Origin: Pyxicephalus adspersus | Lineage: Eukaryota; Chordata; Amphibia; Anura; Pyxicephalidae | Assembly (NCBI RefSeq): GCF_032062135.1 | Contig: NC_092862.1 | Location: forward strand, 65,673,217-65,737,216 | DNA: 64,000 nucleotides | Direction of reading: 5' to 3' | The notes under the pieces: model-generated | Databases searched by the model: none | What the model was told of the DNA's origin: nothing | Seen by the model: only the letters and a program-made list of their open reading frames with translations | In this document: piece after piece, positions 38,100 through 50,580 of the stretch | Numbering within the stretch: the stretch's first letter is position 1 | Layout: every line of letters starts with the position of its first letter | Position numbers and translations under genes: made by a program

Positions 38100-40819
38100 C
38101 TATACAATTCTGTCTCAAAGTTATTTGCAATCAATATTCTGAAAACAGTAAATAGTACTTTACTATGCTCATTTCTTATTATCACGCTTATCTCTTAATC
38201 TCCACAACTGACTCAGAACAAGCTTGCAGATTAGGAATTCTGACTTTTCTCATACTTCCTCCCGGTGACTTAAGTAGTGGTGAACCTAAAGATCATCTTG
38301 CCAAAAGACATTTTCATTATCAGTCATATCCCCTGCATGTCTTTAATGGCAGACCAAGTAAAAATGGACTTTGAGGGAAAAAATGAGTGTAACTGGTAAT
38401 TTTATTATATTAAATATGCCCATGAGACTGTCACTACATTTTACTCAGTTTGTAAATTGAGGAACAATTGAAAAAAAAGGAAGCAATTGAAATGAACAAT
38501 GATGTCTTCTATGCCATTTCTGAATCCCTAAGTGATTTTATAATCACATTTAATTGCAAATTGTTGGTCTTTTTGTGTCATATAAATTATACAATTACTT
38601 CCAAGATAGCTTGCGCCAAGATTCCATTTATTCTGTTATATTCAAAACAACGCAAACTATACCAGCAAAGAATGCAATGTCCCTGTGGGAAATTGGTGTC
38701 TGCATCTTGGATTTCGGAGACGTTTTCTAAAGCTTGTGTTTGAATGCTGTGCAGTTTGTGTACTTTCATGGTTCACAAAAGGAAACCCTGACCTTGTGCT
38801 TTCATCTATATTTTGTGCATAATTTCAGAAATTGAATGGTTTCATAAAACAACATTTGTTTTAGTGTTTTCTCAAAAGAAAAGTGCAGTCCTTGATCTCA
38901 GTGGGATAGCTGTTATGTACAGTGAGGAAGCAGAAGAATGACAAAACACAAGCTTGCTATTTATAGACTGCCTTTGAAGCATCACGTACTGTATGAAAAG
39001 TATTCGGCATTTTGTTTCTGGTGCCTAATTTCTGCCTGCAGCTGAATTAATTAATGGTGTACTTTTCTATATAAATGCCAGTAGATGATACTACTCTTCC
39101 GAAAGTCAGGTTTACTTAAAGCTAATATTTCTGGTTTAGACTGACCTAAGTAGATTGAATTACCACTAGTATCATGCAGCAGGTTTATTTCAGGTAAAAT
39201 GTGTGGTATAGTCTCTTGCAATTATTCCTTTAGATTGCATACAGGAAACATGATTCATAAAAATAAGAAAAGAATAAACTAAAGATAATAGACCATATTC
39301 AAGGAAAACTATTAATGGAGTACCAAGCTTAAAGCATCCCTTTCCTTTAATGATGTTTACTGAAAATATGAGCTATTCAATTTTTGAACAAATTGATGTA
39401 TAATCAGTGAACAAAAACTTTGCTCTAATCTGTCCATTAAGACCCAATTTGTTACCATCTGATGTGCATCTCTCTTGCCTTTCACGTGTCATAGAAAATG
39501 TGAATTCAAGCTGTCAATGTCGGAAAAGAAGGCACAGGGGGCTACAAGAAATTCTAAAGAAATTGTACATGAGGGCTAGTGTTTGTGAAAAAGTTTACAA
39601 CCACAAAAACTGCTCCTTCATTTTTATAGTAGAAGTTTTCCTTATGCAACATATACCATATACCATTGTATACAACTATGTGCTTAATTACATACCAAAC
39701 ACTGTAGTGAACAGATTCATTTTGCTACACATAATAATGCACAAATCATTTCTGTTTTGCAGATTGGTAACCAGGCCTTGTACAGTATATTGCTCCTGAT
39801 ACTTTATATTTTCCCACTTATGTATATAGCACAACAATAAAACATATTTATCACAAAATGATTTGTCTCATCACTGTGTATTTTTTATCTGTATTATCAC
39901 ATTTACTAATAATTCCACTGGATAACATTGAATGATTATAACATGATTATAAAACTTTTGCAGAAGAAGAGTGCTAAATTACTTTACCTTCTGGGGAGTT
40001 GATTTTTTAATGGAAGAAAAAAATGTTGGCGGTAACAGATAACAGGGAGAGTCTAATGCTTCACCAAAGCAATCTGTCAGTTTTGATTTGGATGCCTTCT
40101 CCGCTTCTAGCCTGCAGGAAATCTCTTTGGAGCTGCTGCCAAAACATGAGACTGAATGGGTATATGCCTATACAGTGCCTGGGAATTCTGCCCCTAGGAC
40201 AAATGGCAATACCATGTATAAAAAGATAATTAAAGTATAAAACAAAAGATAATTAAAGGTAGTCTGAATATAATGTAAATGTGACATTATGTTATTGGAA
40301 GAAAAAGCTGATTTTGTGATAGCTGCCTTTTCTGTATACATAGTTCAAATGGTACATCTGAATTAGCTGGTATGGGTCTGACAAAAAAGAACTTTTACAA
40401 CATATCTACTATCCAGGCATCTGCCCTACTCTGTCAGATCTTGATGTGCGTAAATCATTTGCCTGGTTTGCTATTCAACTGGTCATCTGTCAGCCTTAAG
40501 GGTTGTGGCATCCCACAAAGGGTAGGACTATAGTTGGGTTCAGTTCACCATTCCATTTATAATACAAAAACCACACAAACAACATTGTTCCAAGAAGGCA
40601 ACTCTTACTATTCAATGGTAATATTTAGTCCTGGCCATTTGAAGAGCTAATAGACATTAACAGGTATCATGCAGTGCATTGTGGTTATAAAAAAAACTCT
40701 GAATCTGATATAATCTTGCCTGATAAAATTTGATATTCTGATTTTACTACACAAAGTCAGTTTCTAACAGTGTACATTAGAAGCTGAAACAAATCAGATA
40801 GGGATCACCATTATTCATG
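38100..40819. other. Intergenic DNA, no gene seen; possible conserved non-coding patches
   Basis: At 38480-38640 and 38950-39085 the DNA is free of repeats and dense in homeodomain/POU-like motifs (TTTAATTGCAAAT, GAATTAATTAATGG). These could be enhancers, but only cross-species alignment could tell. Frames at 39407-39799 and 40023-40229 have no domain. Confidence 0.4.
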
Positions 40820-40963
40820 ATTGTAAGCTCTTCGGGGTAGGGTCCTCTCCTCCTGTGTCACTGTCTGTATTCGTCTGTCATTTGCAACCCCTATTTAATG
40901 TACATTGCTGTGTAATATGTTGGCGTTATATAAATCCTGTTTAATATTATTATTAATACTATT

Positions 40964-41000
<37 letters not shown>

Positions 41001-41015
41001 TTAATAATGATGATG
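40820..41015 (+). mobile_element. L2 LINE 3' UTR tail
   Basis: The fragment begins at ATTGTAAGCTCTTCGGGG and includes TTTAATGTACATTGCTGTG and TATAAATCCTGTTTAATATT. It ends in a long (TAA)n array interrupted by TTAATA and TGATGATG. Only the last part of the L2 3' UTR is present. Confidence 0.85.
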
Positions 41016-41400
41016 AACATCTAGTGTTACCTAAAGTGTATATATCAAGGACCCAAAACAAGAAAAGTGTTACTGTATGGGAAAAAATTATTACACAGCT
41101 CAAAAAAAACATTTTTTTCACTTGCCAAGGATTTTTTAATATATTTAGTGTATTTCAGGTCTGCTAACTCCAGAAATGACATCTGTTTCATTGAATTGGT
41201 TCTAGTTCTTGTGATAGAGGAATCAGAATAGAGGATTTAACCAACACATGTTAACACAGCATAACATTATCAATCTTAATTTATGTTGATGTTTTGCATT
41301 TTATATAATAAATGTGACATTACTTTCATGAAATTTTCATTTGCCTTATTTTTATTCATACATTATCTACTAATGTAGAGTACTCATACATTATACTAAT
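41016..41400. other. Intergenic DNA upstream of the transposase-like pseudogene
   Basis: No promoter or terminal inverted repeat that I can defend is visible, although the missing 5' part of the mobile element may lie here. Confidence 0.4.
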
Positions 41401-43049
41401 GTATTTTGCTACATTTGTGGTGAATATTCTCAGCAAAAACAGAGAAGAAATATTACAGAATTTGTGAAACAAGCATATCTTGCATATTTTGGTATTAAAC
41501 TGGGGGACTAAGATAAGTATTGGGCCCCCTATATGCTATGCAAAACTTGTGTAGAGTGTCTACGTCAGTGCAAAAACTGAAAAGTATGAAATGTGGTGTA
41601 CCTATGGTATGGCGAGAGCCCAAAAATCATCCTAATGATTGTTATTTTAGTGCTGTAAATGTAAAAGGTTTCAATTGTTACAAGAAAAACAAGTGGGAGT
41701 ACCCTGATTTGGAATCAGCCAGACGACCTGTGCCGCATGGTGCTGATGTTCCCATACCAGTGTTCAGTACACTCCCTGATATTCCTGTATCCAACATGAA
41801 GGATATACAGGGTTTGGAGTGTAATCCAGGAGTTAGCAGTGGAAGTGAATATGAAGGAAATGTTTCATCAAACCAGCAGTTCTCCCAAGAAGAGCTGAAT
41901 GATTTATTACATGATCCAAGTCTGTCAAAACAAGCATCTGAACTTTTAGCATCCAGGCTAAAAGAAAAGAACTGTCTGAGACTGAGAGTTAAAATACCGA
42001 TGTATAGGACAAGAGAGGTGACACTCCGACCATATTTCAGTGAAGATGGAGACTTTGTGTACTGTTGTAACATGCCTGGACTACTAGCTCATATGGGAGT
42101 ACCAGAATACCGAGCAGAAGTCTAGCGGCTTTTCATAGACCGTTCCACTCAAAGTTTGAAATCTGTTTTACGGCATAATGGCAACTGCTATGCATCAATT
42201 CCAATTGGTCACTCAACAAAACTTAAAGAAGAATATGAAAATATCAAAATGGTCTTACAAAAGCTTTGCTATCATGAACACCAATGGTCTATATGTGTTG
42301 ATTTAAAAATGGTGAACTTCCTACATGGACATCAAAGTGGATACACAAAGTACTCATGTTTCATCTGCTTGTGGGATAGTGGAGCAAAGCAGGATCACTG
42401 GAAAATGTGACATGGACTCCAAGGGAAAACATGAAAAAGGTGCAGTGAACATCATTAACGAGCCAATGGTTGACAAAGAAAAAATCATTCTCCCTCCACT
42501 ACACATAAAGTTGGGATTAATGAAGCAATTTGTGAGAGCTCAGAACAAGCACAGTGATTGCTTCAAACACATTTGTAGATTCTTTCCTGGACTGAGTACT
42601 GAAAAATTAAAAGCAGAAATCTTTGATGAACCCCAGATTCGGAAACCGATAAATGATTAAAATTTTACAAGTTACATGACTGATACTGAAGCTTCTGCCT
42701 GGCACAGCTATGTCATGGTTTCAAGAACTTCTTGGGTAACCATAAAGCACAAAATTATGAAGAACTGGTACAAAACTTGTTCTTAAACTTTAAACATTTG
42801 GGTGCTACTATGAGCATAAAGGTACACTATCTCCATAGCCATTTGCAAAAATTTCCAGAAAACCTTGGCGATATCAGTGAGGAACAAGAGGATAGGTTTC
42901 ATCAAGATATAAAGGTGATGGAAGAAAGGTATCAGGGCAGATGGGATAGACACATGATGGCAGACTACTGCTGGGGCCTTCAATGTGATTGTCCTGATCA
43001 TCAGCACAAAAGGAAATCATACAAACGGAATTTTTCAATGACTTCTTAG
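41401..43049 (+). pseudogene. Transposase-like protein pseudogene, about 550 codons
   Basis: This is the only substantial non-LINE protein remnant. From 41401 it begins with a Cys pair (FCYICGEYS), then after a stop at 41509-41511 a second cluster CKTCVECL. A frameshift near 41575 leads into GVPMVWREPKNHPNDCYF and a long acidic-to-basic segment (PVPHGADVPIPVF, FSQEELNDLL, KQASELLASRLKEKNCL). A stop at 42123-42125 precedes FIDRSTQSLK, SIPIGHSTKLKEEYENI, ICVDLKMVNFL and CFICLWDS. A second frameshift near 42400 leads to ILPPLHIKLGLMKQFVRAQ and FPGLSTEKLKAEIF. There is a stop at 42658-42660 and a third shift near 42715, then ATMSIKVHYLHSH, SEEQEDRFHQD, RYQGRW and MMADYCW, ending at 43049. I recall this protein as a high-copy uncharacterised family in frogs and arthropods. 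An RNase-H-like transposase fold, with the D of VDLK and the E of SEEQEDRF as catalytic candidates, is inference. It is too damaged to make a protein. Confidence 0.75.
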
Positions 43050-45750
43050 TGATTAGTTCTGTAAATATACTGACTTTAGAATATATTGACATTAAGTATT
43101 TCAAAGATTTAATTTTGTATACGTAGGCATATCTAGTCTAATTTTGCTTAATTTTCATGTTTCATTAGTTTTCTATGAGGTTATTATTGAGGTCATTATT
43201 TACAAACTATAGCCAGTCTAGCAAAACCAATACCATTCCTAGAATCTGTGCATCAAACATAACCTAAAATGGCTTTATTCAGTTTGGTTTTTAAAATGTT
43301 TATTGACCAGTGTTATCAATGTGTCAGCAAACCTAAATGAAAAAAAACACAAACAATAAACATATGCATCTCAAATGTAAAGCAATAAAGTCAAAAGCTA
43401 ACATTGGTAATAAAAGAACTACAATTAAAAACATTTGTGAATTGTGAAAGACCTGGAATACCCATGGGGCATCCTAATGAGGACAATGATGTGGCATGCC
43501 ATGGCAAACATTGGGTGTAGCTGCACTGCACTAACAGTGGGAGGGGCATAAAGGGGCAAAGTTAACTGTAACTTGGGCTGACTTTGGTTAAGATGCATTT
43601 AGGTTCCATCATTAGCATAGTGACCCAAGAATGAAATTAATCATGACGTTGGGGCCGGGGATTACCGTCATAACAATTATATGTGGAGCTAACTAATCTC
43701 GGGTTTATTGGATGTGTTAGGTTTGATGGCTTCATGTGAATTTTAGGCCCAGGGTGTTTTTATCGTTTGCTGTTTATGATTAATTGTTCTGCCCTGTGAG
43801 CTCCTCACATGCAGGTTATAAGCTTAACTGAATAAACTACTAATTTTCTTTATTCTGTGTTATCTTACCTGAGCTGACTCATTTGTGCCACAGTCTACCC
43901 ACAAAATCTGCTTTAATTATTGTGCCTTAATAAAGGTCTTACAGTAACATTTAGATATCAGCAGAATCATTTTTAGAAACTAAAACTCTTCTATTACATA
44001 TGCTTTGTTCTGCTGGGAGAATAGAAATAGAAAACTAACACTCCTTCTGATTCTTCCTCTAAAAGCAGATTTAATTTAAAAAATGTGCACATTTTTAAGC
44101 AAGCAGCTTTTGTGATATTAAACACTTCATAGGGAGTATGTAATGTGGAATAGGAAATACACACGGCAGAGTACAGAATTAGGCAGAGGAGGAACACGGA
44201 ACACACAGTGCAGGGCAGAATAGAGGAAAGCATAGTATGAAGGAGGAATAGGAATAGGGAAAACAGGGTGCTCTGATGTTTTTAGGAAGTTATGTACAGC
44301 ATCTTGTCGAAGCACAGAGAAACAGTGATGAAGACACTGGGTTTAAAATGTTATGTAATTATAACAGAAAGGTTTTCCTTAAAAAGTCATTAGCGTGTTG
44401 TTGAGGGAAAAAGAGAAACCATAGAAGGCCAACTGTTAGAGTATTAAACCTCCGATTAATGTAAATATATATGAAACACAGAGACACTGTCAATCTACCA
44501 TAATTGTTTTTTATTGATAGCATTAGTCATACAGACATTATATCTTCCTCTATTTACTTATTTAAGATCTATGATTGGTGTAGGTTAGGCCACCTCATCT
44601 CACCTTACTGTAATCATTTGTGAGTTTATCTAATCTGTTGTTAAAAACCTGGCTTTACACCAGTATAAACAAAATGCCACACTGAAGGAAGTACAGGCAA
44701 GGAGCACAACTCAGCATGACTTTATAAAAATTTCATTGTTGCAAAATAGCTGCTTACATTTGAACCCAAAAAAGTTAGTCTAACCATAAATAAACCGATA
44801 CTGTATGTTTTCAGTTAACATTCAGAGTATCCATAAACCCACGGTGAATTTTTTTAAGGCTCCCAAAAAAAGGTGTTCTTCTGTGTGTTTTCATTCCTCT
44901 CTAAAACAGTTCACTGTGATTCTGTCTTTAGCTTGGACTTCCATTTTTCCACTTGTGTTGCCACCTTGCATGCTCCAATGCCTCTAAAATAGTCATGTGT
45001 TTTTGTGGCCTGTTTCCTTCACCCATGTAAATCATGTTTTCTTTTTCAACTAAGAATATGACCCCAAATTCTCCAATCTGCCCTCCTGACCTATGGGATA
45101 TAACACAGGTGTCAACAGGTTACCTGACAAGTTGCTGATTTGGACCACCCCCAGCCTTAGACTGGGCATTGCAGTGAAGACAGAGATGGACCATTATTAA
45201 TATTATTTTGTCTTAGAATTGTTTTTAAATTATTTTGTCTAGGGACATACATCAGAATTTCATTCATGGTGGCTATTAAAAAGAAAAAAAAAGCAATTAC
45301 TAAATCCTGGTGCATGGTATTCCTTTCTAATAAGTATTTCCTATTGTATAACATTTCCTAAGTCAGTGTAAAGTTGCATATAGTATGCCTTTATTGTCTT
45401 CCAGATGCTATTTTACATTTAGGAATGGGAATAATGGAACATTGTTGATATAGAACGTATTTCAGGATGTATATATTAACAGGGATATAAATTAGATACC
45501 AATACAAATATTTTATAAAATATATATTTTATTAAAAAAATAAATAAATATTTTAGGCAAGAAGAGGCAATTGATTTAACTGCAGCAAATATGGTCACTT
45601 TGCTTTTTACCAGCACGGATAATATTTTGTTGTGAGATTGAATGACCAGCTTATAAAAATCTAGAAAATAAAGGCTTACCTCCCACAAAGCCAATCAACA
45701 TGGTCTAAATAATTGACAAACCAATTGCTCTATAGGCTGATTGTCTACAC
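43050..45750. other. Intergenic DNA, no gene seen
   Basis: Around 44140-44260 the + strand is purine-rich (GGCAGAGGAGGAACACGGAAC). I see no terminal inverted repeats that would define the right end of the transposase-bearing element. Confidence 0.5.
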
Positions 45751-46022
45751 CAGGGGTGGGCAAACTTTTTGACTCAGGGGCCACAATCTGAAAAAAAATT
45801 TGACAGAGGGGCGGAGCCAATGGGGGAGTGGGCGGAGTTTTGTCATCATGATACCACTGTCAGATCTGAGCCTGCGTTGGGAGAGTGGGTGGGTGGTGTG
45901 CAGGGACACAGCTGCCCACTCTCCCATCACAGGCTCAGATCCGGGGGACGTGTTCTGCGGCCAGGGCTGGGGAAACCTCCCTATTGGGCCGTATCTGGCC
46001 CGCTGGCCATAGTTTGTACCAC
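45751..46022. mobile_element. hAT-like MITE, right end decayed
   Basis: It starts CAGGGGTGGGCAAACTTTTT, a classic hAT terminus. The right end CTGGCCATAGTTTGTACCAC pairs imperfectly with it. The interior contains an inverted pair, CAGATCTGAGCCTGCG at 45861 and CACAGGCTCAGATCC at 45928, and GGCGGAG repeats. No 8-bp duplication survives that I can see. The overlapping frames on both strands come from its GC-rich palindromic structure. Confidence 0.75.
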
Positions 46023-46387
46023 AAGCTGTATTTTGGATAAAAAATGTTTTTACATTGTGCCATAAAGACTGAGCAGCCCACAATTTCCCTTCTGCTTCTG
46101 TGGTTCACACCACCAATTACCCTGTGGCAAAAGGACATCAAGCTTTTATTCTTGTTGCTCAGGAGACAAATAGTCCTCATTCTCAAGGTGGCTACATGTT
46201 TAAGGGGCAATGGTGGTTATGGTGAAGCCCATACAAAAGATTACAAGACATGATGGTGGCATAGATGAGATTGGTGTACAATTTGATGATAGACCAGTGC
46301 TCAGGATGGAGGACAAAATCAGATGATATTAATAGAATGGATTAGAATCTAGTTCTAAATTCTATTTGTGATTTAATTGGCCTATGT

Positions 46388-46610
46388 TAAAAAAAAATCT
46401 TTTTATTGTGGTTACAACATGAGCAATACAAAACTGTATACTGGATAAAATAACAAAAAAAATAGAAAAATTAAAAACAGGTTACGTCTTGTGTTTAGAG
46501 TATAAAACAAGAAACAACAACATTTGGGTAAGCATAGTCATAAAATGGGGGAAGAAAAGGGAGTTTTATGGAACATACTGGGGTAAGGTGGATAAAAACA
46601 GTAGAAACCT
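46388..46610 (-). mobile_element. Possible LINE (L1/Tx1-like) 3' UTR, minus strand
   Basis: A poly-A/T end, an inverted AATAAA (TTTATT at 46402-46407) and an A-rich, G-run-containing body (ATGGGGGAAGAAAAGGGAG) look like the minus-strand 3' UTR of an L1-type element. There is no coding similarity to confirm it. Confidence 0.35.
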
Positions 46611-46629
46611 TTGAGTTATTTTGGATTAA

Positions 46630-46832
46630 TATTGTTATTATTCTTAATAATTAACAGGATTTATATAGTGACAACATATTACGCAGCACTGTACATTAAA
46701 TAGGAGTTGCAAATGACAGACAGATACACAGGGGGAGGACAGGAACCTGCCCCAAAGAGGTTACAATCCAGGAGGTCGGGGAAGTAACACACAATAGGAG
46801 GGATAAGGTGGATGGGAATAGTGGGATGTTAA
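46630..46832 (-). mobile_element. L2 LINE 3' UTR tail, minus strand
   Basis: Reading the minus strand gives the same UTR phrases as the other L2 tails in inverted form: AACAGGATTTATATAG, CGCAGCACTGTACATTAAAT, TTGCAAATGACAGACAG and AGGTTACAATC. It includes the ATTGTTATTATTCTTAATAA tail. It extends further 5' than the 40.8-kb copy, to the CACACAATAGGAGGG segment. Confidence 0.85.
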
Positions 46833-48110
46833 TCACCCCAAATACCAGTTTTACCAAGTTTCAACTTTTCCACCAAGAAACATTTCTTTCCTCAAACATT
46901 TGCGTTATTAGTTCCATCATTTTTGTAGTATAGTCCCATTTTTAAAGTAATCAAATATTTTACATACCTTTCTCTAACACCGTGTTTGAGTATTATTTTT
47001 TAAAACTAAAACTTGGATACTAAACAGTTTTTGGTAAGTGCTTGCTACATTGCATAATTTGATATTCTATTACTGATCCCATCTAGAGTTGTTACAAATT
47101 GTTTCAGTTATACGGTTAGTTTTATAAAGGACTCATTGCAGTTTCACCAAACTGACTTACAGTGGCAACCATCCAAATCTCTGAACACCCACAATGCCCA
47201 CACAACTGCCATGGAACAAAGACTATATTTACAGGAATGTGGTGATGCAACGAGAACAAAGTATTCCAAACAAATTGTAATTAATGTCTAAGAGGTGAAT
47301 ATTTATATTTGTTTCATTTTACATGCCTCTAGTCAACTACATCAAAAGAACAATGCGCACCAAACACATGGGTTTATATGAGTGATAGAATTGTAACTGT
47401 TATTGTTATTGTACTGATGGAAAACCCAGTACATTTCATTTCAACATTAAATGGGAGTGGTTGTGTTTACAGAGTATGTTCAAGTAAATTTAAAATTTTT
47501 CATGGTTTATCTCTTGGATCCTATGAATGCATGCAATATTTATTTATTGATATGACACAGAGAACATGGTTGCTAAGTACCTCGCCTACTGAGTTAATAT
47601 CTGGAGCCATGTTCCTCTGCCCTGCTTGCAAAAAGTTATGACAAAAAATGCACTCAAAAGGAAAAGAATGTGCAAAATACATTCCTTTATTAACAAAGGA
47701 TGTGCAAAGCAACAGGTCATAAAGTCAGCAGTTACCATTTAACATAACTCAATTTACCCTGGTTATCTTGGATGTGAGCCCCCTACACATATGTTTAGAG
47801 CAATGCCATTATATGGGGTTTGCCGGTGTTGAGAGAAGATTGTTCCTTTTCCTCTAAAAACTCTTGAGATTGTTGACTATTTTTATGGTCAGTCATATGA
47901 ATAATCAGTGCTACTGGCATTTCTTTCTGAATTCTTTATCTGAATATTTTTGCAATTTAGGTGCTACATAATTGTCACATACAGTAACATTCAAGGTCCA
48001 TCTATAGTCACATGACTGACACCCACGTGGATGGAGAATGAGAGTTTTTCATCTCTTAAGACATTTTTTTAAGCCCCCTGACTTTAAGGAAATGTGATTC
48101 ATATAAATGG
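46833..48110. other. AT-rich intergenic DNA, no gene seen
   Basis: Opposing frames at 47378-47712 overlap each other and show no domain. Confidence 0.5.
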
Positions 48111-48116
48111 TGATAG

Positions 48117-48182
<66 letters not shown>
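48111..48182. repeat. Compound (AT)n(GT)n microsatellite
   Basis: About 14 AT units (48116-48142) pass directly into about 20 GT units (48143-48182) without interruption. This purity suggests high length variability between individuals. Confidence 0.95.
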
Positions 48183-48184
<2 letters not shown>

Positions 48185-49114
48185 ATTGACTATGTCTAAG
48201 TATGACTAAGTTACATAAAAGGATGAAGTTCTTTTATACTTACCCCCACTTAGATGTGATGCGCAATTTAAGCTGATATATATTGCAAATATGTCAACGA
48301 CATTGAATGAAAGCAAGATTATATCTGACAATGTTTGATGATATTTATTAACTCTTAAAGTATATGAAAAAGAAAAACCATCTGTTTTTTTTTTGTAGTT
48401 CTGTGCTATAGCTGGGAAAATGCACCCTATTTATCCTTCCTAGTAACCAGAGTAACAAGACAAAAAGTAAGCAAAATTCAAAAGTTTAGTATTGCAATGG
48501 GTGATGTAAAATCTTCCAGTAAAGATGAGATGTGAAGATAAATCCTGATAGGAGTTTTATTTGAAAACAAAAATGGCTTATATTTCATTGAACGTGTTAT
48601 GCACAAGTAGATCAATAGCCATGAATACTGTGCATCCTAATTTATGCCAAGATTAGCTTATTATCATTGAACTATATAGTGGTGCATGGCAGGCAAGATG
48701 TAAAAAGTACATCTAATAATATTTTTTACATAGGCCTATTCTGGGAACTTAGAGGAAAGCTTAAATAGATATCATTCACGTATGCAGTTATATTTAGGAT
48801 TAAAGCTGCAAAGATCCATGGAATGTGTTTGCATACTTGTAAAACATACAGATGATATATTATTTGGATAGTATAGTATACTACAGGGGGTTTGAGTAAT
48901 TTAACAAGAAGACAACTGAGAAGAGCTGATCCCACCAGTCCACAAAAATGCTGTTTTGCCAGGCCACAACAGGACCTAGGGGAGATATACTGCTTTTTTA
49001 AAATATTAGTTTATTCCAACATTCAGAAAAAATTTGCTTTTCAAGTACCCTTAAAAGTTTAACAAGTATTTGCTCATTGTTCTTCCTCTGGAAGTAAGTT
49101 GGAAGAGAGTATTT
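48183..49114. other. Intergenic DNA, no gene seen
   Basis: Nothing recognisable apart from a T-run at 48386-48394. Confidence 0.5.
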
Positions 49115-49345
49115 AAAGGGGATCTAAACTTTGTTATACTCACCTGTCCCCATTCCAATGCAGGACACCTCCATCTTTTTCCTTCTTCTGATCCTAGTTG
49201 CAGTCTTTGGCCTTCTTGATTGGCTGGGGTGACGTAACTGTGCAATTCATTCAGTCCTGGCATGTGCAGGAGGCTCCAGCCAGCGATCAAGCGGGCAAGA
49301 ATGCTTATTGCAGAGAGGACATCGCCTGTCCCTTTCTGCAATAAA
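49115..49345. repeat. Unclassified dispersed repeat fragment, moderately GC-rich
   Basis: The run from GGGGATCTAAACTTTG through CCTGTCCCCATTCCAATGC, GATTGGCTGGGGTGACG, CAATTCATTCAGTCCTGGC and GCTTATTGCAGAGAGGAC stands out from its AT-rich surroundings. I recall similar wording from high-copy frog repeats. Class and ends are unknown. Confidence 0.4.
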
Positions 49346-50318
49346 ATCCTGCCTGACAAATTTTTAAAATGGAACCTTAGTTCTGTTTTACATATTGCAA
49401 TAAATTTTTGGAACTGGCAAAAAAAATGCCAAAGTAGGAAGCCCAATCATAGAAAGCAGAGGCTTGACACAGAGTTTAAATCTTTTCTGACTTTCGTGAC
49501 ATTTATGACAGATACAGAGTAACTTATGTTGTTTGAATTAGAAATAATATAGCCTTGGCCAGCAGTGTACAATTTATCATAAAATCAGAGTTCTTTAAAA
49601 CATTTGTTAATAGTAAAATTTCTGCCAGTGGTAAGTAAATAAGGAAAGCAATCAATCTTAAAATGCTAGTAACACTACTGTACCTCATAGGCTTGCTGGA
49701 ACTGTGTGTGCTTTAAAATCTTTAGCTTTGAAAATCACAGACAGAAAAACTTGTACGCATACTCTAGTGTCAAGGTGCTAATGATAATCCACAAAAATTC
49801 ACCATGGTATACCTTAACACACTATTACTTAGGTACTAGCATGCACAAAAATATTCTTCACATGTTCCACAATTTATTTAGTGAGATTATTGTTATTGTG
49901 AGCAGCAAAAGAAAAAAAGGGCGGCTGCATTTTTAAACTTGTCACAACAATGTTTCATCAGCAGTCTGATTCATTCCAGCCAAGCTGCTGACATTATTGA
50001 CTATATGATATATAGTCAGTTACAGGAGTATTTTGAGTCTCATCCAGCTTAATCAGGTTACCAGTCAAACCTCTTTTCCTCTGCTCTAGCCCTTGGCTGC
50101 TCTGTTTCTGTAATAAGCACTGATACGGCACCTCTAGACTTAATACTAGAAGTCTGATAGCTATAAAGAAGGTGATGCTTTTCTATCTTTTACTTATCAT
50201 TTTAATCTGTAGATGTTCAGTGAGTAGCGTTATCATGCAATTTGTTCTCCAGATTTTAGGACAGTGTATGCATTACTGTGTATAAACCTGTGTGTGTATA
50301 AAAGAGTGCTTGTCCAAT
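49346..50318. other. Intergenic DNA, no gene seen
   Basis: Short frames only; a palindromic CATTATTGACTATATGATATATAGTCAG patch lies near 49991-50020. Confidence 0.5.
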
Positions 50319-50580
50319 GTTTCGCAGCCAGGGTTCCCCCAAAAGTTGCTAGGGATCCTTGAGCAATGAGCAGTTTATGATTCTCAGGTCAGTTTAGGTA
50401 ACACCAATGATCTCTTTGGCTATACATAGGGGTGGCATTCTTCCGAACAACCTGTAATGTAAAAGGAACTTTTCCCACCGACCACCATACTAATGTACTG
50501 TGAGTTGTGGACATAGTATTTTAGTGGGGGTTCCCTGAAAATTCATTCAAAGGGTTTGCCCATGGTTAAAAGGGTCAAAA
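50319..50580. mobile_element. hAT-like MITE (GTTTCGCAGCCAGGGTTCC start)
   Basis: The left end GTTTCGCAGCCAGGGTTCCC and the right end CCCATGGTTAAAAGGGTCAA pair imperfectly as inverted repeats of the CAACCAGGGTTCC type. Inside, CTAGGGATCCTTGAGCAATGA and GGGGGTTCCCTG follow the known layout of a frog hAT MITE (recalled). No clear target duplication. Confidence 0.5.

Noticed and set aside
45745..46253. Overlapping frames of 70-112 codons on both strands
   Set aside because: They arise from the GC-rich palindromic hAT-like MITE, which lacks stops on both strands.
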